From contig NZ_BJMV01000010.1 of assembly GCF_006539345.1 (NCBI RefSeq), positions 1 through 64,000 of the forward strand: a stretch of DNA of 64,000 bases, read 5' to 3'. Each line of letters opens with the position of its first letter. Within the stretch, counting starts at the first letter, position 1. The translations under genes and the position numbers were made by a program. The DNA comes from Acetobacter peroxydans. GTDB taxonomy: Bacteria; Pseudomonadota; Alphaproteobacteria; Acetobacterales; Acetobacteraceae. This document shows positions 56,301-64,000 of the stretch, piece by piece. The notes beneath the pieces are model-generated. The model was not told the DNA's origin. It made no database searches and saw only the letters and a program-made list of their open reading frames with translations.

Positions 56301-58316
56301 ACCATCGCGCGTGACCCGGTTTTTGCGGACATCACACTCCCACGCTTTCTGGCGCCGGGCGATAGCGCCACCAGCCTTGTCTCGCTGGTCAATACGGATG
56401 GTGCCGCCGGACATTACACGGTCAACCTCAAGGTCGATGGCCCTGTCACGCTCACCGGCGCGCCTGATTTCGCAGCGGATCTGACAAAAGGCGCACGCAA
56501 GAGCTTCCCCACCACCCTGAGCGCGCAGGCACCGGGTATCGCCCATATCACCGCCACACTGCGCAAGGCTGGTGGCCAGACCCTGCTGACCCGCTCGTGG
56601 GATATACAGGTACGCGCGGGCCATCTGCCCATGACCCGCTCGCTGGTACGCAAACAGGCACCGGGGGAGTCCTATACGCTCGACCCGAACCTGCTGGCGG
56701 ATTTCGAACCCGGCGCCAACTTGACCCTGAGCTATAGCGGCCTGAACGGCGTGGATACGATCGGGCTGCTGCAATCCCTGCAGGACGTTTCGTGGGGGTC
56801 ATCGGAAAGCCTTGCCTCCACCGCGCGGGCTCTGCTGTCCTTCAAAGGGCATGACCATCTGGGCACGGAACTCGTCGCGGGGGGGGCGGACAAGTTTATC
56901 GGCAATGCCATCACCACGCTGCTCAACCGCGAAGATGCCGGCGGCCGCATTGGTGACTGGCAGCTGAATGACGGTGGCACCCTGCCCTGGACACAGATTC
57001 ATCTGGTCGATTTTCTCAGCCGGGCCAAAGCGGCGGGGTATGATGTGCCCCAGCCCGCGCTCGACCGCGCACTGGACTGGCTTGATACGCAACAGGCGCA
57101 GGCCAACATCTTTGCCGGAACCGATAATGCTTCCGATGCGACCGTAACGCCCGATACCCGCGCCTATGCCCTTTATGTGCTGGCCCGCGCCGGACGACCA
57201 GATGCTCCCGCCCTGCGCGCCCTGTACGACAACATCAACGTGTTTGGCGGCGCGACGCAGAAGCGCCGCCTGTTCTGGGGTTCGGACGCGGAGAACGCCA
57301 CAAGGGCGGATGCCCTGGCGCTCGGCCATCTGGCAGGCGGGCTGATGCTGGCCAACCAGCGCGAAGCGGGCCGTGAGGTATTTACCTTTGCGACCGAAGC
57401 ACTGATCCCACCCAAAGGCAGGCGGCCTTACCCGTTTGATATGGCATACTGGACTTATGTCCGTGACCTGACGGGGCTGGCAGCCGTTGCCGCCGAAAGC
57501 GGCAACACACGACTGGCGCAAACACTGGTAGACCATTTTGCCGCGCTGGCTCCCAGCCCGGCAGACCTGCTTGAGCAGAGCAAGGTCAACCTGCTGGAAA
57601 CCGCCGCAGCCATGAACCATGAAAGCGCGGGACGGGCCATTGCCGTCAATGGCAAGCGTCTGCCCGAACCGCTGAGCCTGCCGGTTGTCCTGACACCCAG
57701 CCCGGCTGAAAGGCAGGGCTACACGCTCACCAATGCCGGTTCCACCCCGCTGTGGCTCTCGGTCACGACAAACGGTGCGCCCAAAGAGGCCTCAAAGCCT
57801 GTCTCGAAAGGGTTTACGCTGGATGTTTCCACCCTGACCATGGATGGCCAACCGATTGACCCGTCCTCTCTGCGCCAGGATGACCGCTTTGTGGTCATCA
57901 TCAGCGGCACGGTAAAGGACAAGTACCCGCACCAGTGTGTCATTACCGACCTGCTGCCCGCGGGCTGGGAAATCGAAGGCGCTCTCACCGGCCCGTCCGC
58001 TGACGGCGATGAGAACACCAGCGGCCTGTCCTTTCTGGGGCCGACCACCACCGCACGCTCCATTTCAATCGGGGATGACCGCTTTGTTGCCGCCTTCGCT
58101 CTCGATGCGAGCGACGTATCGGAAACCACCAACGACAATGGCGACAATAACGAGGCTCAGAAAACCTTGCCCGCCGGTGCTTTCCGCTTCGCCTATAGTG
58201 TGCGGGCTGTAACCCCCGGCCACTTCCTCCGTCCTGAAACCGTGGTGCTCGATCTCTACCAGCCAACCAAGACCGCCCGCACCGCCGCCGGAACCACAAC
58301 CATCGTTCCCCGATGA
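53328..58316 (+). CDS. Bacterial alpha-2-macroglobulin-like protein without thioester motif
   Basis: This protein of 1662 residues has a signal peptide (MKFQQTAFIVLATACLATPLQA). Macroglobulin domains follow (DRGLYRPGETINITALLRDQKGN is the MG signature), then a helical thioester-domain fold and a receptor-binding-like end. The position where the CxEQ thioester is expected reads SLQDVSWGSSESLASTARAL (about residues 1150-1168), so no covalent trapping is possible, as in E. coli YfaS. It probably guards the periplasm against proteases. ATG 53328 is set by the signal peptide. It is coupled to pbpC by an ATGA overlap. Confidence 0.9.
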   Translation: MKFQQTAFIVLATACLATPLQAADKLTPAEESPRLNFQRLTLNTGGETPEACLHFDQPLDSAAAPQYADHLTLTPSFKPDVRVSDSDLCLGGLSWNAHYQIALSAGLRDMDGGKLTTPVSVSVVTGDRTPQLALVGNGYILPRLTAAGVDVQSVNMDRVRVVVWRLSKASSLRMSGTTDNGPRIDLSTTTLSPWEFNSLRDAQLTRVWAGVLDVRNDHNKTMTTAFPLTGLVQGKQSGLYLVTAENAAIPAEKSILLTTTQSDADNSDLAAHWVNVSDIGLSAIRGHDGLHVFARSLATAKLLSGINVALTAQNGDELGRVTTDSAGQGLFAPGLLRGQRAQAPVSIMAQAADGDFSMLQVNQDWFDFSDHGSAGHPAPGPQQAVLVTDRGLYRPGETINITALLRDQKGNALSSQPLVLVLTRPDGVEAHRMTLPARAGGGFVTTEVLASSAPEGPWSLSAYADPTSPAIGSASFSVQDFVPQTLEVALTTEAKTFPSSGALDVQLNGRYLYGAPAAGLHGEGWVTIVADPTPLPGLSDYTFGLCTQTLDEESQKLTVADTDAQGHTTLSVTPVIPSGQTQRLRAVIQAMLFEPTGRAVRRTLSLPLARTQPIIGIRTQDSGSNGTAQSVPADFVTLGPDSKPVAIKDLAWNVVRENSVYDWIYDSGRWSFHEHVIDEPVQHGTISTGADGRASLSLSLVPSRYLLVVTDPATGVSSSRKFYVGWWSADNGQTNAPDRLTVTPKEATIAPNGSTSVHIEAPFAGKAQVIIATDHVESIQNIDIPQGGVDIPVRAEADWPGGAYVLATLYRPLDASARPHEPIRAVGLAYIGTDQSAHRLSVSLDAPGVVRPRAKLNVPVTIKGGQTGAVHLTLAAVDKGIIGLTDWKQPDVFKSLYGQQALAVDVTDTYAHLLIPSALAGAIHEGGDEGSDQGSALAVTSTRVVSLFSGEVTPDANGHAVVTLDVPDFEGTLDLMATAWRDDAVGTARAETIARDPVFADITLPRFLAPGDSATSLVSLVNTDGAAGHYTVNLKVDGPVTLTGAPDFAADLTKGARKSFPTTLSAQAPGIAHITATLRKAGGQTLLTRSWDIQVRAGHLPMTRSLVRKQAPGESYTLDPNLLADFEPGANLTLSYSGLNGVDTIGLLQSLQDVSWGSSESLASTARALLSFKGHDHLGTELVAGGADKFIGNAITTLLNREDAGGRIGDWQLNDGGTLPWTQIHLVDFLSRAKAAGYDVPQPALDRALDWLDTQQAQANIFAGTDNASDATVTPDTRAYALYVLARAGRPDAPALRALYDNINVFGGATQKRRLFWGSDAENATRADALALGHLAGGLMLANQREAGREVFTFATEALIPPKGRRPYPFDMAYWTYVRDLTGLAAVAAESGNTRLAQTLVDHFAALAPSPADLLEQSKVNLLETAAAMNHESAGRAIAVNGKRLPEPLSLPVVLTPSPAERQGYTLTNAGSTPLWLSVTTNGAPKEASKPVSKGFTLDVSTLTMDGQPIDPSSLRQDDRFVVIISGTVKDKYPHQCVITDLLPAGWEIEGALTGPSADGDENTSGLSFLGPTTTARSISIGDDRFVAAFALDASDVSETTNDNGDNNEAQKTLPAGAFRFAYSVRAVTPGHFLRPETVVLDLYQPTKTARTAAGTTTIVPR

Positions 58317-60319
58317 GTGATTCCAAAAACCGGTGGAAATCCCTTCCGTCATGGGCGCGACTGACCATGATGGGAGGGGCGGCCTGTCTTCTTACCACCA
58401 CTCTGCTCCTGACACTCGACCGGCTGTTTCCGCCGGATCTGCACCGTGCACAGGCGCAGGCTCTTGTTCTGTACGACACCACGGGCGCGCCGCTTGACGG
58501 GCGTGTGAGCACGGATGGAAGCTGGCGACTGACCACAAACCGCGCTGCCGTGGACCCGGCCTATCTGGCCCTGCTGCTCAGAACCGAGGATCGGCGCTTC
58601 TGGTGGCATCCGGGGGTGGACCCGTTTTCCATCCTCCGGGCGGCTGGTCAGCTTATGCTGCGTGGCCATATCGTTTCGGGCGGTTCAACGCTGGCTATGC
58701 AGACCGCCCGGCTCCTGACACCACACCGCCACACATGGCGCGGCAAGGTGGAGGACGCCCTGCGCGCTCTCCAGCTTGAATGGCGTTACGGACATGCGGG
58801 CGTGCTCGACCTTTACCTGAGCCTTGCCCCTGAAGGCGGGGCCATAGAAGGGACCGCCGCCGGGTCGCTCTTCTGGTTCGGCCATAGCGCCGCCCATCTG
58901 AGCCCGGCGGAGGCAGCCCTGCTGGTCGCCCTGCCAAGACGCCCCGCCGCCCTGCGGCCCGACCGCCACCCACAGGCCGCGCAGCAGGCCGCCGCCCTTG
59001 TGCTGGCACGTGCAGGAACCCCCGTGCCGGACGGTCTGGCACAGCATTTCGGCACAGCCCACGTCCCTCATGATGCGCCCTCCGTGCTGACATATCTGTG
59101 GCGCACGGGCGCGCGCGGCCCTGTCAGAACCAGCCTTGAGCGGCCCATGCAGGAAACCGTACTGCGTATTCTGCGGGCCACGCCACCCCCACGACTGGGG
59201 GGCTGGGCCGCTCTGGTTCTTCGGCCCGACAGCAGCGTTGCCGCATGGGCGGGCAATGCCGGCAATGACTGTCCGGGCTGCGCGATGGATATGGTCACGG
59301 CCTGGCGCTCGCCCGGCTCCACCTTGAAGCCGTTTATTTACGCTCTGGCCTTCCAGCGGGGCGTACTGGCCCCCGATACGATCCTGCATGACAGGGCCAC
59401 GCGGTTTGCGAACTACGCCCCCCGCAATTATGACCGCGTTTTTCATGGTAGCACCACCGTGCGCACGGCGCTGCAACAGTCCTACAATCTGCCTGCCGTA
59501 CGGGCGCTGGACCTGATCGGAGCGCGGTATTTCCGGGCAACATTGCAGGATAACGGGGTTGAACTGCGTCTGCCCAAAGGGGCCACGCCCAGTCTTGCCC
59601 TCGCCCTTGGCGGAGCGGGCGTGCGGATGCTGGATCTGGCGCGGCTTTATAATGCACTGGCCCATGAGGGCCTTAGCACACCCCCCAGCGTTACAGAGCC
59701 CGCCCCCGATATGCAGCCGACGCGCCTGTTCAGCAGTGCTGTGGCACGGCAGGTTCTGGGTATCCTGCGCGGCACGCCTTTGCCTAACGGAATGCAGGAT
59801 AGTCCCGCCCGCTCGCTCGCGTTCAAAACCGGCACCTCCTACGGCCAGCGCGACGCCTGGGCGGCAGGCGTACAGGCAGGCTGGACAGTTGTTGTCTGGG
59901 CGGGCAGGCCAGATGGCGCGTCCAGCCCCGGTATAACCGGGCTGCACGTCGCCGCGCCCGTCATGACGCGTATCATGGACACGCTGCCCGCAGGCCCCGA
60001 CACCGTAGGCACGCCCCTGCGCGCCCTTGCCCCGCTGGCTCCCTCGTTGCAGGTGCTCCCCGAACATGAGGGGCCGCGCGTTCTTTCGCCGCCAAACGGC
60101 GCGGTCATTGAAAGTTTCGGGCCGGATGGCGCGGCGACACCCGTCGGGCTGGAAGCATCGGGCGGGGCTCAGCCCTATCGCTGGATGATCAATAATCAGC
60201 CGCTCGCCACCCCGCCCGGTCTCGCCGCTTCATGGCAACCGGACGGGCCGGGCTTTGCTCATGTCGCAGTCGTTGACGCACTGGGCCGGGCATCCTCTGT
60301 CACCATACAGGTGCATTAG
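58313..60319 (+). CDS. pbpC: Penicillin-binding protein 1C
   Basis: This protein of 668 residues has an N-terminal membrane anchor, a GT51 glycosyltransferase (LLLRTEDRRFWWHPGVDPFS, GGSTLAMQTARLL) and a transpeptidase with S-T-L-K (SPGSTLKPFIYAL), SYN (QQSYNLPA) and KTG (FKTGTSYGQRDAW) motifs. It ends in the PBP1C-specific C-terminal domain (about residues 580-668). It builds or repairs peptidoglycan. The pairing with a macroglobulin gene is the known arrangement for periplasmic defence and repair. Confidence 0.94.
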   Translation: MSDSKNRWKSLPSWARLTMMGGAACLLTTTLLLTLDRLFPPDLHRAQAQALVLYDTTGAPLDGRVSTDGSWRLTTNRAAVDPAYLALLLRTEDRRFWWHPGVDPFSILRAAGQLMLRGHIVSGGSTLAMQTARLLTPHRHTWRGKVEDALRALQLEWRYGHAGVLDLYLSLAPEGGAIEGTAAGSLFWFGHSAAHLSPAEAALLVALPRRPAALRPDRHPQAAQQAAALVLARAGTPVPDGLAQHFGTAHVPHDAPSVLTYLWRTGARGPVRTSLERPMQETVLRILRATPPPRLGGWAALVLRPDSSVAAWAGNAGNDCPGCAMDMVTAWRSPGSTLKPFIYALAFQRGVLAPDTILHDRATRFANYAPRNYDRVFHGSTTVRTALQQSYNLPAVRALDLIGARYFRATLQDNGVELRLPKGATPSLALALGGAGVRMLDLARLYNALAHEGLSTPPSVTEPAPDMQPTRLFSSAVARQVLGILRGTPLPNGMQDSPARSLAFKTGTSYGQRDAWAAGVQAGWTVVVWAGRPDGASSPGITGLHVAAPVMTRIMDTLPAGPDTVGTPLRALAPLAPSLQVLPEHEGPRVLSPPNGAVIESFGPDGAATPVGLEASGGAQPYRWMINNQPLATPPGLAASWQPDGPGFAHVAVVDALGRASSVTIQVH

Positions 60320-60322
60320 GCG

Positions 60323-60355
60323 GCCTGAAGCGGCGTGACGACGCCGCCATCAGGC
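60323..60355. terminator. Bidirectional terminator between pbpC and the glycerate kinase gene
   Basis: A two-part hairpin has outer arms GCCTGA/TCAGGC (60323-60328, 60350-60355) and inner arms CGGCGT/ACGCCG (60331-60336, 60341-60346) with a 4-nt loop. It fills the 30-bp gap between convergent stops and runs into the glycerate kinase stop codon. No U-run is present. Confidence 0.55.
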
Positions 60356-61504
60356 GGGAGATGATGCCTTCATGGGAGCAAGCGCCAGCAGGGCCGCGAT
60401 ATTGCGGGCCGTGCCCCGAATGTTGGGGCGCGCGTCGGCCAGTGCCTCTTCCAGCAGGCAAGGCCGGTTCACAACGCTAAACACGGCGCTGATCCCATGG
60501 TCGTAAACGGCCTCGTAGCCCGGCCCCAGAGCCCCGACCAGCGCAATCACGGGAACGCCCTGCCGCCGGGCGACGTGGGCAACGCCCACCGGGGTTTTGC
60601 CCCGCGCGGTCTGACCATCCAGCCGTCCTTCGCCCGTGATCACCAGATCCGCCCCGGCCAGTACCGTCTCCAGCGCCAGGGCATCAAGCACGATCTCCAC
60701 ACCGGGCCGCAGCCGCGCGCCGAGAAAGACCGAGGCGCCGGCACCCAAACCGCCTGCCGCCCCGGCCCCCGGCACGGTCATGATTCCAGCACCGCCGATC
60801 CGTTCCAGCGCCTCGCCAAACCGGACAAGGGCCGCGTCCAGCAGGGCCACCATCTCGGGGGTGGCTCCTTTTTGCGGCCCGAAGACAGCCGAGGCGCCGT
60901 GTTCGCCTGTCATGGGATTATCGACATCGCAGGCAATTTCGAACACGCTTTCACCCAGCCGAGGATCGAGCGCGCTGGTGTCGATGGTCGCAAGCGCCTG
61001 CAGGGCGGCCCCGCCACGCGGCAGGTCCTGTCCGTTTGCATCCAGAAGGCGCACGCCCAGCGCCTGCGCCATGCCAGCGCCGCCGTCGTTGGTGGCGCTG
61101 CCCCCCAGCCCCAGAATAAAGCGGCGGCACCCGCCATCAAGCGCGTGCAGAATGAGCTGCCCAAGGCCAAATGTCGTGGCGATACGTGGATCGCGCACCG
61201 CCCGTGGCACAAGGTCCAGCCCGGCGGCGGCAGCCATCTCGATCACGGCGGTTCGGCCGTCACCCAGCACGCCGTAGCGCGCCCGCACAGGCGCGCCCAT
61301 CGGGCCTGTCACATCATGAAAGCGGAACTGCCCCGCCGTTGCGTGTACCAGCGCATCCACTGTGCCTTCACCGCCATCGGCAACAGGCAGGCTGATACAA
61401 TCGAGCGCGGGAAAAACCGTCCGAAACCCCGCCTCAATCTCTTCCGCCACGGCAGATGACGACAGACTTTCCTTGAAGGAATCACAGACAATAACGACTT
61501 TCAC
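60350..61504 (-). CDS. Glycerate kinase (GarK/GlxK family)
   Basis: This protein of 384 residues phosphorylates glycerate. Family motifs are MKVVIVCDSFKESLSSSAVA, LPVADGGEGTVDALV, ILGLGGSATNDGGAGMAQALG and LVITGEGRLDGQTARGKTP. GTG 61504 has GGAGGGA upstream. It is next to manC on the same strand with a 51-bp gap, but no functional tie is evident. Confidence 0.93.
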   Translation of the reverse strand: MKVVIVCDSFKESLSSSAVAEEIEAGFRTVFPALDCISLPVADGGEGTVDALVHATAGQFRFHDVTGPMGAPVRARYGVLGDGRTAVIEMAAAAGLDLVPRAVRDPRIATTFGLGQLILHALDGGCRRFILGLGGSATNDGGAGMAQALGVRLLDANGQDLPRGGAALQALATIDTSALDPRLGESVFEIACDVDNPMTGEHGASAVFGPQKGATPEMVALLDAALVRFGEALERIGGAGIMTVPGAGAAGGLGAGASVFLGARLRPGVEIVLDALALETVLAGADLVITGEGRLDGQTARGKTPVGVAHVARRQGVPVIALVGALGPGYEAVYDHGISAVFSVVNRPCLLEEALADARPNIRGTARNIAALLALAPMKASSPA

Positions 61505-61555
61505 GATTCCCTCCGCCCGCGGGGCAACAGAACGGGCCTGCTGTCAGGTTGGGCT

Positions 61556-62998
61556 TCAGGCCCGGCTGTAGACGTCTTCTATCCGCACGATATCATCGTC
61601 CCCCAGATAGGGGCCGGACTGGACCTCGATCAGAGTGAGAGGAATTTTGCCCGGATTTTCAAGCCTGTGCACAACACCCAACGGCAGATAGATGCTTTCG
61701 TTTTCACGCAGCATCACAAGCTCTTCGCCCTTGGTCACAAGGGCCGTGCCCGCCACCACCACCCAGTGCTCGGCACGGTGGAAGTGCTTTTGCAACGACA
61801 GCTTCTGCCCCGGCTGCACCACAATGCGCTTGACCTGAAACCGCTCGCCCTGAATCAGCCCGTCGTAAAACCCCCAGGGGCGGTAAATACGGTTATGCGC
61901 CGTAGCCTCCTGCCGCCCGGCCTGGATCAGACGCGCCACCATTTTCTTGACATCCTGCGCCCGCTCACGGTGCGAAATCATGACCGCGTCACGCGTGCTC
62001 ACAACCACAAGGTCTTTCACCCCGCACACGGTCGTCAGAATACCTTCAGAACGCACATAGCAGTTACGGGCATCGTCCAGAAAGACATCGCCATATACGG
62101 CATTGCCCTGCACATCCTTGGAACTGAGTTCCCACAGGGCATCCCAGCTCCCGATATCCGACCAGCCGAAATCTCCCGGCACGGTCGCGGCCAGCTTCGT
62201 GCGCTCGGCTATGGCGTAATCCACTGAGATGTCCGGCGCAGCGCAGAACGAGGCCGGATCAAGCCGCTCAAAATCCAGATCAGCGACCCGGCGGGAAACC
62301 GCCTGCTGTACCGCATCGAAAACCTGCGGTGCATGGGTACGGGTTTCTTCTAAAAAGGTGCGCGCACGGGCAATGAACATACCCGAGTTCCACAGGTAGC
62401 GGCTGTCCGCCACCAGAGCTTCCGCCACCTCTGCCGTGGGTTTTTCCACAAACCGGGAGACCGCCCACGCACCCGGCACGCCCGGCAGTTCGGCACCCTG
62501 TTCAATATAGCCATACCCCGTTTCCGCGCGGGTGGGCCTCATGCCAAACGTGACCACATAGCCTTCGGCCGCAGCCGCCACGGCCTTGTCCAGCGCGCGG
62601 GAAAGGGCGGGCACATCCCCGATCGCGGCATCCGCCGTCATGACCCACAAAATGGTATCCGGGTCCTGTTCCGCCACCAAAAAAGCCGCCGCCGCGACAG
62701 CCGGGGCGGAATTACGCCCCTCCGGCTCCAGCACAATCGTTGCATCGGTCACGCCGATCTCACGCAACTGCTCGGCAATAATGAAACGGTGCTCCGCATT
62801 GCACACGATCACCGGCGCGGACAGGCCTATGTTCCGACTGCGCAGCACCGTGTCCTGCAGGAGTGTATGCTCATCCAGAAGCCGCCAGAACTGCTTGGGA
62901 TAGCTACCCCGTGACAGCGGCCACAGGCGGCTTCCCGCCCCCCCGGACAAAATGACAGGAATCACTTTGGAGTTTGACGGCAATACGGCTTCGTTCAC
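61556..62998 (-). CDS. manC: Mannose-1-phosphate guanylyltransferase / mannose-6-phosphate isomerase
   Basis: This bifunctional protein of 480 residues makes GDP-mannose. The N-terminal pyrophosphorylase has VILSGGAGSRLWPLSRGSYPK, SRFVEKP and YLWNSGMFIAR. The C-terminal cupin isomerase has QKHFHRAEHWVVVAGTALVT. GDP-mannose feeds exopolysaccharide (such as acetan-type polymers in acetic acid bacteria) or lipopolysaccharide. The start is GTG 62998. Confidence 0.94.
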   Translation of the reverse strand: MNEAVLPSNSKVIPVILSGGAGSRLWPLSRGSYPKQFWRLLDEHTLLQDTVLRSRNIGLSAPVIVCNAEHRFIIAEQLREIGVTDATIVLEPEGRNSAPAVAAAAFLVAEQDPDTILWVMTADAAIGDVPALSRALDKAVAAAAEGYVVTFGMRPTRAETGYGYIEQGAELPGVPGAWAVSRFVEKPTAEVAEALVADSRYLWNSGMFIARARTFLEETRTHAPQVFDAVQQAVSRRVADLDFERLDPASFCAAPDISVDYAIAERTKLAATVPGDFGWSDIGSWDALWELSSKDVQGNAVYGDVFLDDARNCYVRSEGILTTVCGVKDLVVVSTRDAVMISHRERAQDVKKMVARLIQAGRQEATAHNRIYRPWGFYDGLIQGERFQVKRIVVQPGQKLSLQKHFHRAEHWVVVAGTALVTKGEELVMLRENESIYLPLGVVHRLENPGKIPLTLIEVQSGPYLGDDDIVRIEDVYSRA

Positions 62999-63084
62999 AA
63001 CGCAGACTTCCCGTTTTGTTCAGACTCAGGCCTGAACATACGCGCCCATGCTCCAGCCCTGTTCCCTGTTTGGCATGATCCCTG

Positions 63085-64000
63085 TCATGACACCAGTATT
63101 CGGTCGGGAAAGACCTGCCGCGCCACCCGAAAGAAAGTCTCCCGCAGCCAGCGGTGCACCGGGTCGGTATCCCGGCGTGGATGCCACGCCTGAAACGCCT
63201 CGACAAACGGGAGATCCAGCGGAAACTCGAACGACGCCAGACCCAGCGCCTCCATGGAAATGTTTTCGAGCACCATACCCGGCACGGCCAGCACCAGATC
63301 TGTCCTGGCCATGGTTTCAATCATGGCATGGTAGTTGGGCACCACCATGGCGATATGTCGCGTCAGCCCGTAGTCACGCAGGGCCCAGTCGATCGGCCCA
63401 CGCGCGCGCCCCCGCCGTGACACGCTGATATATTCATACCGCACCATGCTGTGCGGGGTGATGGGCTCATCCAGAATGGGGTGCCCCTTGCGCACCAGAC
63501 CATACATCCTGTCACGGAACAGGGTCTGGCGGCGGATTTCCGGCTTGAGCGCATCCGTAGCGCCTATGTACAGGTCGATGCTGTTATGGCGCAGCGGATC
63601 AGACGCGGGATCATCCACTTCCGGCGCGAAAATAATATCGCATTGCGGGCAGTCCTGCCGTAGGGCGCGCAACAGGGGCAGACCGATCGCGGCGATAATC
63701 AGGTCGTTCGCACGGATGGTAAAGGTAGGCGCCATATTGGCCAGATCGGCCAGTGCCTGTGTTTCTATCAGTGCATCGGCCAGCCGCACCACCTCCTGCA
63801 CCCGGCCCAGAATACCCGTGGCGAAGGAAGAGGCTATCATCCGCCGGCCAGACTGGACGAGAATGGGGTCGGCAAAAACGCGCCGCAGCTTGGCCAGATG
63901 GCGGCTCATGGCGGGCTCGCTCACCTGCATCCGCCGTGCTGCTGCTGACACGCTTTCTTCTTCCACCAGCACATGCAGATACCGCAGCAGATCGAGGTCG
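63085..64000 (-). CDS. LysR family transcriptional regulator, start outside window
   Basis: The gene runs off the right edge; about 305 residues are present. The frame continues past the first in-window start to the last base (DLDLLRYLHVLVEEESVSAA). The helix-turn-helix (VSAAARRMQVSEPAMSRHLAKL) and effector domain resemble the NodD/NahR branch of LysR regulators. The target and inducer are not known. The 3' end lies 86 bp from the start of manC. Confidence 0.85.
   Translation of the reverse strand, partial: DLDLLRYLHVLVEEESVSAAARRMQVSEPAMSRHLAKLRRVFADPILVQSGRRMIASSFATGILGRVQEVVRLADALIETQALADLANMAPTFTIRANDLIIAAIGLPLLRALRQDCPQCDIIFAPEVDDPASDPLRHNSIDLYIGATDALKPEIRRQTLFRDRMYGLVRKGHPILDEPITPHSMVRYEYISVSRRGRARGPIDWALRDYGLTRHIAMVVPNYHAMIETMARTDLVLAVPGMVLENISMEALGLASFEFPLDLPFVEAFQAWHPRRDTDPVHRWLRETFFRVARQVFPDRILVS

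Overview
The window is a stretch of a GC-rich alphaproteobacterial chromosome. Protein similarity by eye, the gene order of the nitrogen-fixation block (rpoN-nifA-nifB ... nifHDKENX ... nifUSV-fixABCX with modABC nearby) and the oxygen-sensing cysteine pattern of NifA fit a diazotrophic acetic acid bacterium (Acetobacteraceae). The genus cannot be fixed from the sequence alone. No rRNA, tRNA, insertion sequence or CRISPR array was seen.

Layout. (1) 1-8.3 kb: end of a methyltransferase gene, a bifunctional proline-catabolic putA with a divergent GntR-type regulator, an amino-acid permease and an outer-membrane beta-barrel protein. (2) 8.6-14.4 kb: flavohaemoglobin hmp divergent from an Rrf2/NsrR-like regulator, with a perfect inverted repeat between them; a LysR regulator with a FUSC-type exporter; and an alkB-tag alkylation-repair pair. 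(3) 14.5-23.6 kb: a complete membrane-bound formate dehydrogenase module (fdhG-H-I-E) with its cofactor genes mobB, moeA, fdhD and mobA, and a perfect FNR/FixK-type box ahead of fdhG. (4) 23.8-25.8 kb: a glutathionyl-hydroquinone reductase and a LysR regulator.

(5) 25.8-50.7 kb: a contiguous nitrogen-fixation island, all on the minus strand. In transcription order it reads mop, rpoN, nifA, nifB-fdxN-LRV protein-nifZ-nifT-SIR2-like protein, nifHDKEN-nifX-two NifX-associated genes-fdxB-nifQ, iscA-nifUSVW, fixABCX. (6) 51.0-53.2 kb: modABC on the plus strand. Five sigma-54 promoters of the form TGGCAYG-N4-TTGC lie inside the island (rpoN, nifB, nifH, iscA-nifU, fixA) and a sixth drives modABC. 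Structural genes, electron supply, Fe-S assembly, molybdate uptake and the sigma factor therefore look like one regulon. One perfect NifA site (TGT-N10-ACA) precedes fixA.

(7) 53.3-64 kb: an alpha-2-macroglobulin-like protein that lacks the thioester motif, coupled to penicillin-binding protein PbpC; then glycerate kinase, a GDP-mannose synthesis enzyme (ManC) and the 3' part of a LysR regulator gene that leaves the window.

The points most worth a second look are a SIR2-like protein encoded inside the nifB operon, sigma-54 control of the nif-linked rpoN and of modABC, the FNR-type box at the formate dehydrogenase operon, a ModC that ends before its molybdate-binding domain, and the thioester-less macroglobulin/PbpC pair.
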